Assembly: GCA_041746135.1 (NCBI GenBank)
Contig: JBGTHQ010000010.1
Location: 11,092-75,091, forward strand
Direction of reading: 5' to 3'
From: Alg239-R122 sp041746135
GTDB lineage: Bacteria > Pseudomonadota > Alphaproteobacteria > Sphingomonadales > Sphingomonadaceae
DNA: 64,000 nucleotides
Positions 34,799 to 43,169 of the stretch are shown piece by piece. Below the pieces are notes generated by a model. That model was not told the origin of the DNA. It saw only the letters and a list, made by a program, of their open reading frames with translations, and did no database searches. The translations under genes were made by a program, and so were the position numbers. The first letter of the stretch is position 1, and each line of letters opens with the position of its first letter.

Positions 34799-36754
34799 AT
34801 GATTAAATCCCTCTTGATCGCCAATCGCGGCGAAATTGCCTGCCGAATTATCCGCACGGCGCGCGACATGGGCATTCGCACCGTCGCGGTCTATTCCGAT
34901 GCCGATGCCAAGGCGCTGCATGTGCGGCAGGCTGACGAGGTGGTGCATATCGGGGCGTCGCCCGCGACCGAGAGCTATCTGGTCGGCGCAAAGATACTGG
35001 CGGCGGCGAAGAGGACGGGCGCGGAGGCGATTCATCCGGGCTATGGCTTCCTGTCCGAAAATGCCGATTTCGCGCAGGACGTGATCGATGCCGGGCTGGT
35101 CTGGGTCGGGCCGAAACCCGACAGCATCCGCGCCATGGGTTTGAAAGATGCGGCCAAGAAACTGATGGACGCCGCCGGCGTGCCGATCACGCCCGGCTAT
35201 ATCGGCGACAATCAGGAGCCGGAACATCTGGCCGAGCAGGCCGAGAAGATCGGCTATCCCGTGCTGATCAAGGCGGTGGCGGGCGGCGGCGGCAAGGGTA
35301 TGCGCAAAGTCGATAAAGCTGCGGACTTTGCGGACTCGCTGAAATCCTGCCAGCGCGAGGCGGCATCTTCATTCGGCAACGAGATCGTGCTGATCGAAAA
35401 ATGGATTGAAAGCCCGCGCCATATCGAGGTGCAGGTGTTCGGCGACAGCCACGGCACTGTCGTGCACCTGTTCGAACGCGACTGTTCGCTGCAGCGCCGG
35501 CACCAGAAAGTGATCGAGGAAGCTCCCGCGCCGGGCATGGACGAGGCCACGCGCACCAGTATCTGTGCCGCCGCCGTTCGCGCAGCACAGGCGGTCGATT
35601 ATGAAGGTGCGGGTACGATCGAATTTATCGCCGATGCTTCTGAAGGCCTGCGCGCCGATCGCATCTGGTTTATGGAAATGAACACGCGGCTGCAGGTCGA
35701 ACATCCCGTGACCGAGGAAATCACCGGCGTCGATCTGGTCGAATGGCAATTGCGTGTCGCGAGCGGGGAGGCGATTCCGCTAAAACAGGAAGAGCTGAGT
35801 ATTAATGGCCATGCCGTAGAAGCGCGTCTATATGCAGAAGACCCCGCCAATGAATTCCTGCCCAGCACGGGACAGCTAGATCATCTGGTACTTTCGCGCA
35901 CTCAGGTGGCTTTTAACGAGGATGGGCCGTATCTATCGAAAGGCAAGGAACGCGTCGAAACAGGGGTCGAGCAAGGCGCAAGCGTTTCTGCATATTATGA
36001 TCCGATGATTGCCAAGCTCGTCGTGCACGCAGACAATCGTAACGCGGCCATCGAAACTCTGGCAGACGTATGCGGTAATGTCGAAGTCTGGCCGGTCCGG
36101 ACGAATGCTGCGTTTCTGTCACGGCTTCTCCGTGAAAAGTTTTTTCAACAGGGCAATGTCACTACCGGCTTTATCGGACAACATATCGATGAACTGACCA
36201 AGCCATCGGCATTGTCCGATACAAAGGCCATACACGCTCTTGCTATTTTGGGGCAGCGACGCGGCGCGGCATCGTCGCGTAAGTGGCCAATCGGCGATGG
36301 TATTGATGGTCTGCGCCTGAATGCGCCGCGCAGGCAATCGGCGACAGTGATCATCGATGCAGTTGCGACTGATGTAGCGTTGCCCAAGGGCAATATAGAC
36401 TTTGCTTATGATGACGAGTTTGCCAATGCATTCGTTATTGATGGCGAAGACGTGATTATATTCGATGCAGGTCTACCGCATCGGGCTTCACTGGCTATTC
36501 GGGGCGGCGGTGCATCGGCAACTTCCGACGGCGCGATCCTCTCCCCCATGCCGGGCAAGATTATCGCGGTGGAAGTCGCAGCGGGGGATGCGGTGACCAA
36601 AGGGCAAAAACTGCTGACGCTCGAAGCCATGAAAATGGAACATAGCCTGATCGCGCCGTTCGACGGCATTGTGGCGGAGCTGAATGCCGAGCTTGGCGGG
36701 CAGGTGGACGAGGGGACCGTGCTGGCCGAAATCGAAGCAGGTGAGGGTGAGTAA
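34799..36754 (+). CDS. mccA: 3-Methylcrotonyl-CoA carboxylase, alpha (biotin carboxylase) subunit
   Basis: This 651-residue subunit carboxylates biotin with ATP and bicarbonate. The N-terminal biotin carboxylase has SLLIANRGEIACRI, the glycine-rich ATP loop KAVAGGGGKGMR and the catalytic segment FMEMNTRLQVEHPVTEEITG. The C-terminal biotinyl domain carries the biotin lysine in LEAMKMEHS, followed by the usual IAPFDGIV. The start ATG at 34799 lies 20 bases after the repeat. With mccB it forms the MCC holoenzyme, but the two genes are separated by a foreign-looking gene and a repeat. Confidence 0.95.
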   Translation: MIKSLLIANRGEIACRIIRTARDMGIRTVAVYSDADAKALHVRQADEVVHIGASPATESYLVGAKILAAAKRTGAEAIHPGYGFLSENADFAQDVIDAGLVWVGPKPDSIRAMGLKDAAKKLMDAAGVPITPGYIGDNQEPEHLAEQAEKIGYPVLIKAVAGGGGKGMRKVDKAADFADSLKSCQREAASSFGNEIVLIEKWIESPRHIEVQVFGDSHGTVVHLFERDCSLQRRHQKVIEEAPAPGMDEATRTSICAAAVRAAQAVDYEGAGTIEFIADASEGLRADRIWFMEMNTRLQVEHPVTEEITGVDLVEWQLRVASGEAIPLKQEELSINGHAVEARLYAEDPANEFLPSTGQLDHLVLSRTQVAFNEDGPYLSKGKERVETGVEQGASVSAYYDPMIAKLVVHADNRNAAIETLADVCGNVEVWPVRTNAAFLSRLLREKFFQQGNVTTGFIGQHIDELTKPSALSDTKAIHALAILGQRRGAASSRKWPIGDGIDGLRLNAPRRQSATVIIDAVATDVALPKGNIDFAYDDEFANAFVIDGEDVIIFDAGLPHRASLAIRGGGASATSDGAILSPMPGKIIAVEVAAGDAVTKGQKLLTLEAMKMEHSLIAPFDGIVAELNAELGGQVDEGTVLAEIEAGEGE

Positions 36755-36762
36755 CCATATTT

Positions 36763-36849
36763 GTCACCCTGAACTTGATTTAAGGTCCAGTGTGTTTGGC
36801 AAAACTTCCCGATTACCGCTCTGGATGCTGAATCAAGTTCAGCATGACA
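36763..36849. repeat. Palindromic intergenic repeat (CTGAAC type)
   Basis: It starts GTCACCCTGAACTTGATT and ends AATCAAGTTCAGCATGACA, and its left and right thirds match the copy at 34692. It lies between mccA and the prepilin peptidase gene and abuts the TTG start of the latter. Confidence 0.88.
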
Positions 36850-36853
36850 AGAC

Positions 36854-37624
36854 TTGAACATAGTTTTTCCGATATATCTCGCACCCTTATGCGGCCTGAT
36901 CCTCGGCGCGATATTCGGGAGTTTTATCGCGGCTATCGTCTCGCGCTGGCCCAAAGAAATGTCCGTCATGGCGGGCCGCTCGCAGTGCGACGCATGCGGC
37001 AAGACCTTGGCGGCACGTGAACTCGTTCCGATCTTTTCGTATATGTTCCAGCACGGCAAATGCCGTTCTTGCGGCGCAGTCATAGACCGCGATGCGCTCA
37101 CTATCGAGTTGCTCGCGGCGGCCATTGGCGGGTTGGCCCTGCTGGCCGCCCCTGACGGGCATGGCGTTGCCGGCGCGGTATTTGGCTGGCTGTTGCTGGC
37201 GCTAGCATGGCTTGATTTTCGCCATTTCTGGTTGCCCGACCGGCTGACTGTAGCGCTGGCATTAACTGGCCTCACCGCCGCGTATCTGCTACACCGCGCC
37301 GATTTTGCAGGCCATCTTATTGGCGGCTTTGCAGGATTTGCGCTGCTATGGGTCATATCATGTACTTATACAAAGCTGCGCGGGCGCGAGGGGCTGGGCG
37401 GGGGCGATGCCAAGATGCTTGGCGGCATCGGGCTGTGGCTGGGCTGGGCCGCGCTGCCGTTCGTGCTATTGGGCGCCAGCACGATCGGGCTGGCCGCCAT
37501 TGGCGTGATGGCGTATCGCGGGCGCACGATCGATGCACAGACGCGGCTGCCGCTGGGCAGTTTAATGGCTGTGCCCGCCTTGATATACTGGCTGTCCGAA
37601 GCAGTTTTGATTTCTGCATTTTAA
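36854..37624 (+). CDS. Prepilin peptidase (type IV leader peptidase, A24 family)
   Basis: This membrane aspartic protease trims and usually methylates the N-terminus of type IV pilins or type II secretion pseudopilins. The 256-residue protein has the N-terminal glycine-rich GAIFGSFIAAIVSRWP, the zinc motif CDAC...CRSC in the cytoplasmic loop (about 37-76), and the catalytic aspartates in LDFRHFWLPD and LGGGDAKMLGG. Eight membrane segments fit the family. The start is TTG at 36854; no ATG allows the conserved N-terminus. No pilin or secretion gene is nearby, so the substrate is encoded elsewhere. Confidence 0.9.
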   Translation: MNIVFPIYLAPLCGLILGAIFGSFIAAIVSRWPKEMSVMAGRSQCDACGKTLAARELVPIFSYMFQHGKCRSCGAVIDRDALTIELLAAAIGGLALLAAPDGHGVAGAVFGWLLLALAWLDFRHFWLPDRLTVALALTGLTAAYLLHRADFAGHLIGGFAGFALLWVISCTYTKLRGREGLGGGDAKMLGGIGLWLGWAALPFVLLGASTIGLAAIGVMAYRGRTIDAQTRLPLGSLMAVPALIYWLSEAVLISAF

Positions 37625-37662
37625 AATGCAACCCTTTGCCTTATGCTGGCCGCAAAACATAA

Positions 37663-37668
37663 GAGGAG
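37663..37668 (+). promoter_or_regulatory. Ribosome-binding site fixing the aldehyde dehydrogenase start
   Basis: GAGGAG lies 7 bases before the ATG at 37676. This decides for MAATKPDD over the in-frame ATG at 37643. Confidence 0.8.
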
Positions 37669-37675
37669 AGAGACT

Positions 37676-39121
37676 ATGGCCGCCACGAAACCTGATGATA
37701 AATCCGCGCAAATGGAGACGATGCTGCACAGCCAGCGCGCCGATTTCCTGGCGGCGATGCCGGAAGCGATGAGCGTGCGGCGCGACCGGATCGACCGGAC
37801 GATCGCGTTGCTGATCGATTATAAGGACCAGTTTGCGACCGCCGTGTCGGAGGATTTCGGGCATCGCAGCAAGGAACAGACGCTGATGACCGACATCATG
37901 CCGTCGGTCAGCGCTATGAAACATGCCCGGAAGCATTTCGAGGCCTGGGCCCGCGCGGAAAAGCGCAAACCCACTTTCCCGCTCGGCTGGATCGGCGCGA
38001 AAGCCGAAGTGGTCTATCAACCCAAGGGCGTGGTCGGGGTGGTCGCACCGTGGAATTTCCCTGTCGGCATGGTGATGGTGCCGATGGCGGGGATTCTCGC
38101 TGCGGGCAACCGAGCAATGGTCAAGCCGTCCGAATTTACGCAAAACGTGTCGGCGCTGTTCGAGGAGATCGTGCCCAAATATTTCGACGAAACTGAAATG
38201 GCGGTGTTCACTGGCGGTCCAGAAGTGGGCATAGCCTTTTCGCAGCTGGCATTCGACCATATGATCTTCACCGGCGCGACCAGCGTGGGCAAGCATATCA
38301 TGGCCGCCGCTGCCAAGAATCTGGTGCCGGTAACGCTCGAACTTGGCGGTAAGTCACCCACAATCGTGGGGCGCAGCGCCGATACCAAAAAAGCGGGCGA
38401 GCGCATCGCGCTGGGCAAGATGATGAATGCCGGACAAATCTGCCTCGCGCCCGATTACCTGATGGTCGCCTCCGACCAGGAGGAAGACGTGATCGAAAGC
38501 GTCAAGCGGGGGGTACATGCGCAGTATCCGACGTTGGTCGACAATGACGATTATACTTCGGTGGTGAACGAGCGCAATTATGACCGGCTGCAGGGCTATC
38601 TGGCCGATGCGCGCGAAAAAGGCGCGGAAGTAATCGAGGTCAATCCGGCCGATGAGGATTTCGGTAGCCATAACGGTCGTAAGATGCCGCTGCATATCGT
38701 GCGGGGTGTGAGCGACGATATGAAAGTGATGCAGGAAGAGATTTTTGGCCCGATCCTGCCCGTCATGACTTATCGCAGCATCGACGAGGCGATCGATTAT
38801 GTGAATGCCCACGACCGCCCACTCGGCCTCTATTATTTCGGCAAGGACAAGGGCGAGGAACGCCAAGTTTTGAACAGTACAATATCGGGCGGCGTAACGG
38901 TGAACGACGTGATTTTCCACAATGCGATGGAAGACCTGCCGTTCGGCGGCGTCGGGCCCTCGGGAATGGGCAATTATCATGGACAAGACGGATTTCGCAC
39001 GTTCAGCCATTCACGCGCGGTCTATCGCCAGACCGGCATTGATGTCGCGGGCATGGGCGGCTTCAAAGCACCTTATGGCAAAAACACGCAATCGACTCTC
39101 AAACGCGAACTGAAGAAATAA
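37676..39121 (+). CDS. calB: Coniferyl-type aldehyde dehydrogenase
   Basis: This NAD(P)-dependent aldehyde dehydrogenase has 481 residues. It shows the coenzyme-binding GVVGVVAPWNFPVGM, the SEFTQNVSALFEEI segment, the general-base Glu in VTLELGGKSP, and the nucleophile Cys in NAGQICLAPDY (about residue 262). The C-terminal HNAMEDLPFGGVGPSGMGNYHG is characteristic of coniferyl and medium-chain aldehyde dehydrogenases without the extra N-terminal domain. The family acts on aromatic and aliphatic aldehydes, and the symbol reflects the nearest named group, not a proven substrate. It is the last gene before the accessory region. Confidence 0.82.
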   Translation: MAATKPDDKSAQMETMLHSQRADFLAAMPEAMSVRRDRIDRTIALLIDYKDQFATAVSEDFGHRSKEQTLMTDIMPSVSAMKHARKHFEAWARAEKRKPTFPLGWIGAKAEVVYQPKGVVGVVAPWNFPVGMVMVPMAGILAAGNRAMVKPSEFTQNVSALFEEIVPKYFDETEMAVFTGGPEVGIAFSQLAFDHMIFTGATSVGKHIMAAAAKNLVPVTLELGGKSPTIVGRSADTKKAGERIALGKMMNAGQICLAPDYLMVASDQEEDVIESVKRGVHAQYPTLVDNDDYTSVVNERNYDRLQGYLADAREKGAEVIEVNPADEDFGSHNGRKMPLHIVRGVSDDMKVMQEEIFGPILPVMTYRSIDEAIDYVNAHDRPLGLYYFGKDKGEERQVLNSTISGGVTVNDVIFHNAMEDLPFGGVGPSGMGNYHGQDGFRTFSHSRAVYRQTGIDVAGMGGFKAPYGKNTQSTLKRELKK

Positions 39122-39190
39122 TATCCCATTGCATAGGCGCGTGCGCTCGGTTAGAGGCGCATGCGCTTGAGGGTTCGCCCGGCAAGCAAC

Positions 39191-39230
39191 GCCCCTGTGG
39201 TGGAATTGGTAGACGCGCTGCACTCAAAAT
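39191..39230 (+). pseudogene. tRNA-Leu(CAA), 5' half only, cut in the anticodon loop
   Basis: The 40 bases GCCCCTGTGGTGGAATTGG...CTCAAAAT are the acceptor 5' strand, D arm, 5' anticodon stem (CTGCA) and loop (anticodon CAA) of a tRNA-Leu. What follows (TTGAGTTCTACC) cannot pair with CTGCA, and no acceptor strand pairing with GCCCCTG appears in the next 200 bases or anywhere I could find in the window. An integrase gene starts 84 bases downstream, so a mobile element has inserted at the anticodon loop. Confidence 0.85.
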
Positions 39231-39313
39231 TGAGTTCTACCTTAAAAAATTAGCCAAAAACCATTTATTACCAACGGTTTGAGCAAAGACGAGACTTCCA
39301 AAAAGACTTACAC

Positions 39314-40627
39314 ATGTCTTACACATTTTGGAGTTTCGTTATGACAGCTGAAAGCTACGCTCTGATGGATGGCGCGCTTCACGTTTATCGACGTGAGAAT
39401 AGTCGCTTCTGGCAATGCTCAACCTATCTGGGTAGTCGCAATCATCGGCAGACAACCAAAGAGATGAACCTCGCTGCCGCCAAGGATTTCGCGCGCGACT
39501 GGTATATGGAGCGATGCGTAGCGGATCGCCAGCGAAGACGCGGCGGACTTCCCCTGCTGGCCAACCCTGTCCAGCCGCAAATCGCCGAACCCGGACTAGC
39601 GACCGATGGCCGTCTGCGCCGAACACCAACTGGTCCCAGTTTCGAGGATGCGGCCAAAGCCTTTATTGATGAGTTCGAGGTTATTACCCAGGGCGAACGC
39701 AATGAGGTATATGTGGAATCGAAGTCCATTCATGTTCGCGTTCACCTCCTGCCATTTTCTGGCGATACCCCGCTCAAGGATATCAATGCGGGCAAGGTGC
39801 AAGAATATCGTGTCCACCGCCAGACCTCCCGCGTTGATGCGAAAACCGGCAAGCCGAAGAAACCGGCCCGCGCGACCTTGCACGGCGAGATTGTTACGCT
39901 CCGCCAGGTTTTGAAGACCGCCAATCGCAAGGACTGGATTTCCGCAATTCCGGATATGTCAGCGCCGTATAAGACATCTGGCAAGCTGGAGCATCGTGCT
40001 TGGTTCTCACCCGAGGAGTATAAGCTTCTTTACGAAGCCACGCGGGAGCGGGCCAAGAATCCTCCCAAGCCGCGCTGGCGTGAAGTCTGCGAGACTTTTC
40101 ACGACTATGTTCTGTTCATGGGAAACACCGGGCTTCGCCCGGATGAGTCGGCACGAATTCAACTGCGCGACGTCAAGATCGTCGATGATGAATCGACTGG
40201 CGAGCGCATTTTGGAGATTGAGGTGCGCGGGAAGCGGGGTGTCGGCTTCTGCAAATCGATGCCCGGTGCAATTCTGCCCTACGAGCGCGTTCGTGATCGG
40301 AAGGAGCTCAAACCGACTGACCCGATATTTGGGAAAACGCCGCGCGAATTGATGAATACCGTGCTTGACGAGCTCAAAATGAAATTCGACCGCGATGGGC
40401 ATGTCCGCACCTGTTATAGTTTGCGGCATACCTATATCTGTCTTCGTTTGCTTGAAGGCGCAGATATTTATCAGGTCGCCAAGAACTGCCGAACCAGCGT
40501 CGAGATGATCGAGAAGTATTATGGACGGCATTTGAAAAACAACATCGATGCTTCGGCAGTCAATGTTCGCAGGGCTCGGCCTAAGTCAGTCGCTGCCTCA
40601 AAGAAGTCTGTGAAGCCAACAACATAA
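39314..40627 (+). CDS. Tyrosine recombinase (site-specific integrase)
   Basis: This phage-type integrase catalyses integration and excision of the element. The 437-residue protein has an arm/core-binding N-terminal half (SAM-like helices about 105-205) and a catalytic domain. The latter carries Arg near 275 in TGLRPDE, the box II Arg/His in LRHTYICLRLL (Arg371, His372), and the nucleophile Tyr in EKYYGRHL (about 402-403). The start is ATG 39314; ATG 39341 is also possible. It reads towards a complete tRNA-Leu 61 bases downstream and starts just after the cut tRNA-Leu. Confidence 0.92.
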   Translation: MSYTFWSFVMTAESYALMDGALHVYRRENSRFWQCSTYLGSRNHRQTTKEMNLAAAKDFARDWYMERCVADRQRRRGGLPLLANPVQPQIAEPGLATDGRLRRTPTGPSFEDAAKAFIDEFEVITQGERNEVYVESKSIHVRVHLLPFSGDTPLKDINAGKVQEYRVHRQTSRVDAKTGKPKKPARATLHGEIVTLRQVLKTANRKDWISAIPDMSAPYKTSGKLEHRAWFSPEEYKLLYEATRERAKNPPKPRWREVCETFHDYVLFMGNTGLRPDESARIQLRDVKIVDDESTGERILEIEVRGKRGVGFCKSMPGAILPYERVRDRKELKPTDPIFGKTPRELMNTVLDELKMKFDRDGHVRTCYSLRHTYICLRLLEGADIYQVAKNCRTSVEMIEKYYGRHLKNNIDASAVNVRRARPKSVAASKKSVKPTT

Positions 40628-40688
40628 TATGCGTTCTTGATATTTCCCGTTGCGTATCATGACGGCGGCGTTATATGCCTCTCACAAC

Positions 40689-40773
40689 GCGGGCGTGGTG
40701 GAATTGGTAGACGCGCGGGATTCAAAATCCCGTTCCGAGAGGAGTGCGGGTTCGATTCCCGCCGCCCGCACCA
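40689..40773 (+). tRNA. tRNA-Leu(CAA), complete
   Basis: An 85-base tRNA with a perfect acceptor stem (GCGGGCG/CGCCCGC), a type II D arm, the anticodon stem CGGGA/TCCCG with loop TTCAAAA (anticodon CAA), a variable arm, the T stem GCGGG/CCCGC and an encoded CCA. Its body differs from the cut tRNA at 39191, so it is not the repaired copy of that gene. It reads the same codon (UUG), so it could replace it. Its 3' half recurs at 52264. Confidence 0.96.
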
Positions 40774-40932
40774 TCTAAATTAGCAGGCTCCGATAAGCCC
40801 ATCGAACGGTGGGTTGGAGCCTGCATTAGCGGATCGCTTGGGGACGCACGTCCCGCGCTCTGCTTTTGCGAAATGACAATCGAAGGGTATTGTCATGTTG
40901 GCCTCAGAAATTCCGGACGGGATTTAGCCATC
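40774..40932 (+). repeat. Hairpin-rich repeat, copy R1
   Basis: Directly after the tRNA-Leu come GCAGGCTCC...GGAGCCTGC, then GGGACG...CGTCCC, then TGACAAT...ATTGTCA, three successive potential hairpins. The copy ends near 40932. Copies R2 (44675) and R3 (52321) match it with scattered changes. The rest of the gap to 41062 contains no gene. Confidence 0.85.
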
Positions 40933-41062
40933 GCCTTGAACTACACGACACGGTTACACCTATTTGACGCCTGCAAAACTGTGTCTGCTTCATTTTCGTT
41001 AGAAATCGACTGAATCTTAGCTACCAGGTTCTGCCGGAGGACAAAGACTAGCCTCACGGCCG

Positions 41063-41506
41063 TTAGCCTTTCGATTGTCGATCCATTGCAAACCGACCCG
41101 GACCGTTGGCGTAGAAATAAAGTAAAGCACCCATGATAGCGATATTCTTGAACAAAGGCCCCGTGTGTCCCGGAGCGATATGCACCGCTATCGTAATCGG
41201 AATTAATGTGAACAGAATTATCAAAGCCGAAGTTCGTGTCATAAACCCCAGTGCTAGGGATATGCCAAATACAATGAACGCTGCGCCGCTGAGCCACAGC
41301 AACCATACGGGATCGCCAATCATAAGCACGGTATCATACCAAGGAGATTCCTCAATCCTCGACAACATATGGGCATCGGCTCCGAAATGTCCCTAACCGC
41401 CGATGATGAAGATCAAGCTGGTTGCCAGTCGAAAAATCAAATCTGTCAACGAACGAAGTTTCTCCCTCGGCCGAAGTATTCCTTCCAAATTATTGATATA
41501 GTACAA
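41063..41506 (-). pseudogene. DoxX-like membrane protein, interrupted by an in-frame TAG
   Basis: A single reading frame of 148 codons encodes a four-helix DoxX-family protein: LTDLIFRLATSLIFIIGG, then TAG at 41395-41393 (codon 38), then GHFGADAHMLSR and the remaining helices. There is no frameshift. The start is TTG at 41506, preceded by GGGGAAGGG, 23 bases after the TauE stop. In the intact family this position is usually hydrophobic (Leu), so a Leu-to-stop change is likely. The downstream part could restart at ATG 41368 as a 101-residue protein. DoxX proteins accompany sulfur-oxidising systems, which fits this operon. Confidence 0.75.
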
Positions 41507-41529
41507 GAGTATTTTCCCTTCCCCAGAAA

Positions 41530-42312
41530 TTAAAACTGCTGAATGCCTTTCCACAGCATATATGCGGCTACGATAAAGATGATGGCTGCGAAGACCGTTC
41601 GAAGCCTGCCTTTCGTTCCCGACAATCGTTTTGCTGTTGCAGCGCCTGCTATTCCGCCAAATAGACCGCCGCCGATAAAAACGGCAGCCAGGGGCCAATC
41701 GATGAGTCCGGATGCGGCATAATTAACCGCAGTAGTAAGTCCAAATGCAGATACGGCGACAAGCGATGACCCGACAGCATTAATGATTGGCATGCCAGTG
41801 GATGCAATCAGCCCGGGTACAATCAGAAACCCACCGCCAATTCCGAAAAAACCCGAAAAGGCACCGCTACCCAGCCCGTAGCTTACAACCTTGGGTGCAT
41901 TTGCTTTATCGCATTGCGCATCCGGATCGCCCGCCTCATCACGTCCCCGCAACATGATAATTCCGACAGCCACCATGACAATTGCGAACAGAAAAAGCAG
42001 TCTTTCTCCGTCCATAGCTTTACCTGCGGTTGAACCAGCGAACGCGCCAAAAATGCCGCCAGCGGTGTACATCAGCACACATCGCCATTTGACAGCGCCG
42101 GCTTTGATGTGGCTGATCAAGGCGGTTGCAGCGCTAGCTGCCACTGCCAAGGCACCGGTGCCAATCGCGACATGGGGATTGGGTACACCGACAAGATAAA
42201 TCAGCAACGGAATGGCCAGGATTGATCCTCCGCCTCCTACCAATCCGAGAGAAAATGCTACTAACGCGCCGGAAAATGCGGCAAAAATATATTGAACAAG
42301 ATCAAGTGGCAT
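41530..42312 (-). CDS. tauE: TauE/SafE family sulfite/organosulfonate exporter
   Basis: This 260-residue inner-membrane protein has eight hydrophobic segments. It shows GALVAFSLGLVGGGGSILAIPLLIY in the first half and GAFSGFFGIGGGFLIVPGLI in the second, the duplicated TauE/SafE signature. In sulfide-oxidation operons such proteins export sulfite. It begins immediately after the shorter YeeE stop (zero spacing), so it is part of the bigR-blh-yeeE-yeeE-tauE-doxX operon. Confidence 0.92.
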   Translation of the reverse strand: MPLDLVQYIFAAFSGALVAFSLGLVGGGGSILAIPLLIYLVGVPNPHVAIGTGALAVAASAATALISHIKAGAVKWRCVLMYTAGGIFGAFAGSTAGKAMDGERLLFLFAIVMVAVGIIMLRGRDEAGDPDAQCDKANAPKVVSYGLGSGAFSGFFGIGGGFLIVPGLIASTGMPIINAVGSSLVAVSAFGLTTAVNYAASGLIDWPLAAVFIGGGLFGGIAGAATAKRLSGTKGRLRTVFAAIIFIVAAYMLWKGIQQF

Positions 42313-42732
42313 TCAGGTTACCTTTGCTTCGATTAGTTTGAATGCAGCCATTGCAAGAAGCATCACCGCGACAAACAGCAGCGCCGATGCCGGGTTAATG
42401 ACTAAAGCAGCAAGCGCTGGACCGGGACATAGCCCCGCAATGCCCCAGCCTATCCCAAAGGTTATTGCCCCGCTGACTAGCTTTCGATCGATCTTGTGCG
42501 TTTCCGGTACCGCAAATTCTGTTGACGCAAGTGGCTGTTCCAGTTTTTTTCGGAGCCACCAGGCAAGCGCCATCGGCAAAATTGCTCCCCCCATGACAAA
42601 GGCCAGAGTGGGGTCCCAATGACCAAAAACATCGAGGAACGCGCGGACACGGTCGGGATCAATCATACCCGAAACCGCAAGCCCGGCCCCAAATAATATT
42701 CCCGAAACAAGCGCGATCAATGGGCGGGTCAT
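42313..42732 (-). CDS. YeeE/YedE-family sulfur transport half, second unit
   Basis: The 139-residue membrane protein has four hydrophobic helices: LIALVSGILFGAGLAVSGM, an inner pair, and GIGWGIAGLCPGPALAAL with a conserved Cys. It starts at ATG 42732, overlapping the stop of the preceding unit by ATGA; the longer upstream frame is not real. Paired half-size YeeE/YedE proteins of bigR operons (PmpA/PmpB) are thought to move sulfur species across the membrane. Confidence 0.88.
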   Translation of the reverse strand: MTRPLIALVSGILFGAGLAVSGMIDPDRVRAFLDVFGHWDPTLAFVMGGAILPMALAWWLRKKLEQPLASTEFAVPETHKIDRKLVSGAITFGIGWGIAGLCPGPALAALVINPASALLFVAVMLLAMAAFKLIEAKVT

Positions 42733-43169
42733 GACCAACCCGCCATCCGCATGACAGTGACAGTTACTATGCCGCTGGCGATAAAAAGCGCGGTTGCGAT
42801 AATGGACCGCCGAGATAATCGCGAGAGGCCGCAAACGCCGTGGCCGCTTGTGCAGCCTGATCCAAGCCGGGTTCCAATGCCCACAAAAACTGCGCCCAGC
42901 ACTAGTGTCAGCCAAGATTCAGGAAAGCGGCTGACCAATGGCCCGCTTAAGAACGATATAATCAAAGCGCCCAAAGGGAGCCCGAGCACGAAACAAATCG
43001 CAATAAGCCGAGAATTATTCGAGCCGGATAATCCAATGCTACGCGCTGCCAAACCGCTTACTCCAGCGATTTGCCCTAACCCAAGCAACATTACGGCTGC
43101 TGCAATACCAATCATGAAGCCGCCCAGGAAACCTTCCAGCGGCATTGCTTGGGGAAATTGTGATAACAT
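42729..43169 (-). CDS. YeeE/YedE-family sulfur transport half, first unit
   Basis: The 146-residue membrane protein has four or five helices. It contains the family's sulfur-handling motif RLGSGCTSGHGVCG (Cys106 and Cys113), characteristic of thiosulfate/sulfur transporters. The start ATG at 43169 overlaps the last base of the MBL gene stop (TGATG or similar spacing). It pairs with the next gene as a two-part transporter. Confidence 0.9.
   Translation of the reverse strand: MLSQFPQAMPLEGFLGGFMIGIAAAVMLLGLGQIAGVSGLAARSIGLSGSNNSRLIAICFVLGLPLGALIISFLSGPLVSRFPESWLTLVLGAVFVGIGTRLGSGCTSGHGVCGLSRLSRRSIIATALFIASGIVTVTVMRMAGWS

Noticed and set aside
39191..39313. Group I intron in the tRNA-Leu anticodon loop
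   Set aside because: The insertion point suits such introns, but no 3' exon pairing with the 5' half follows, no conserved core (P3-P8) is seen, and an integrase starts 84 bases downstream.
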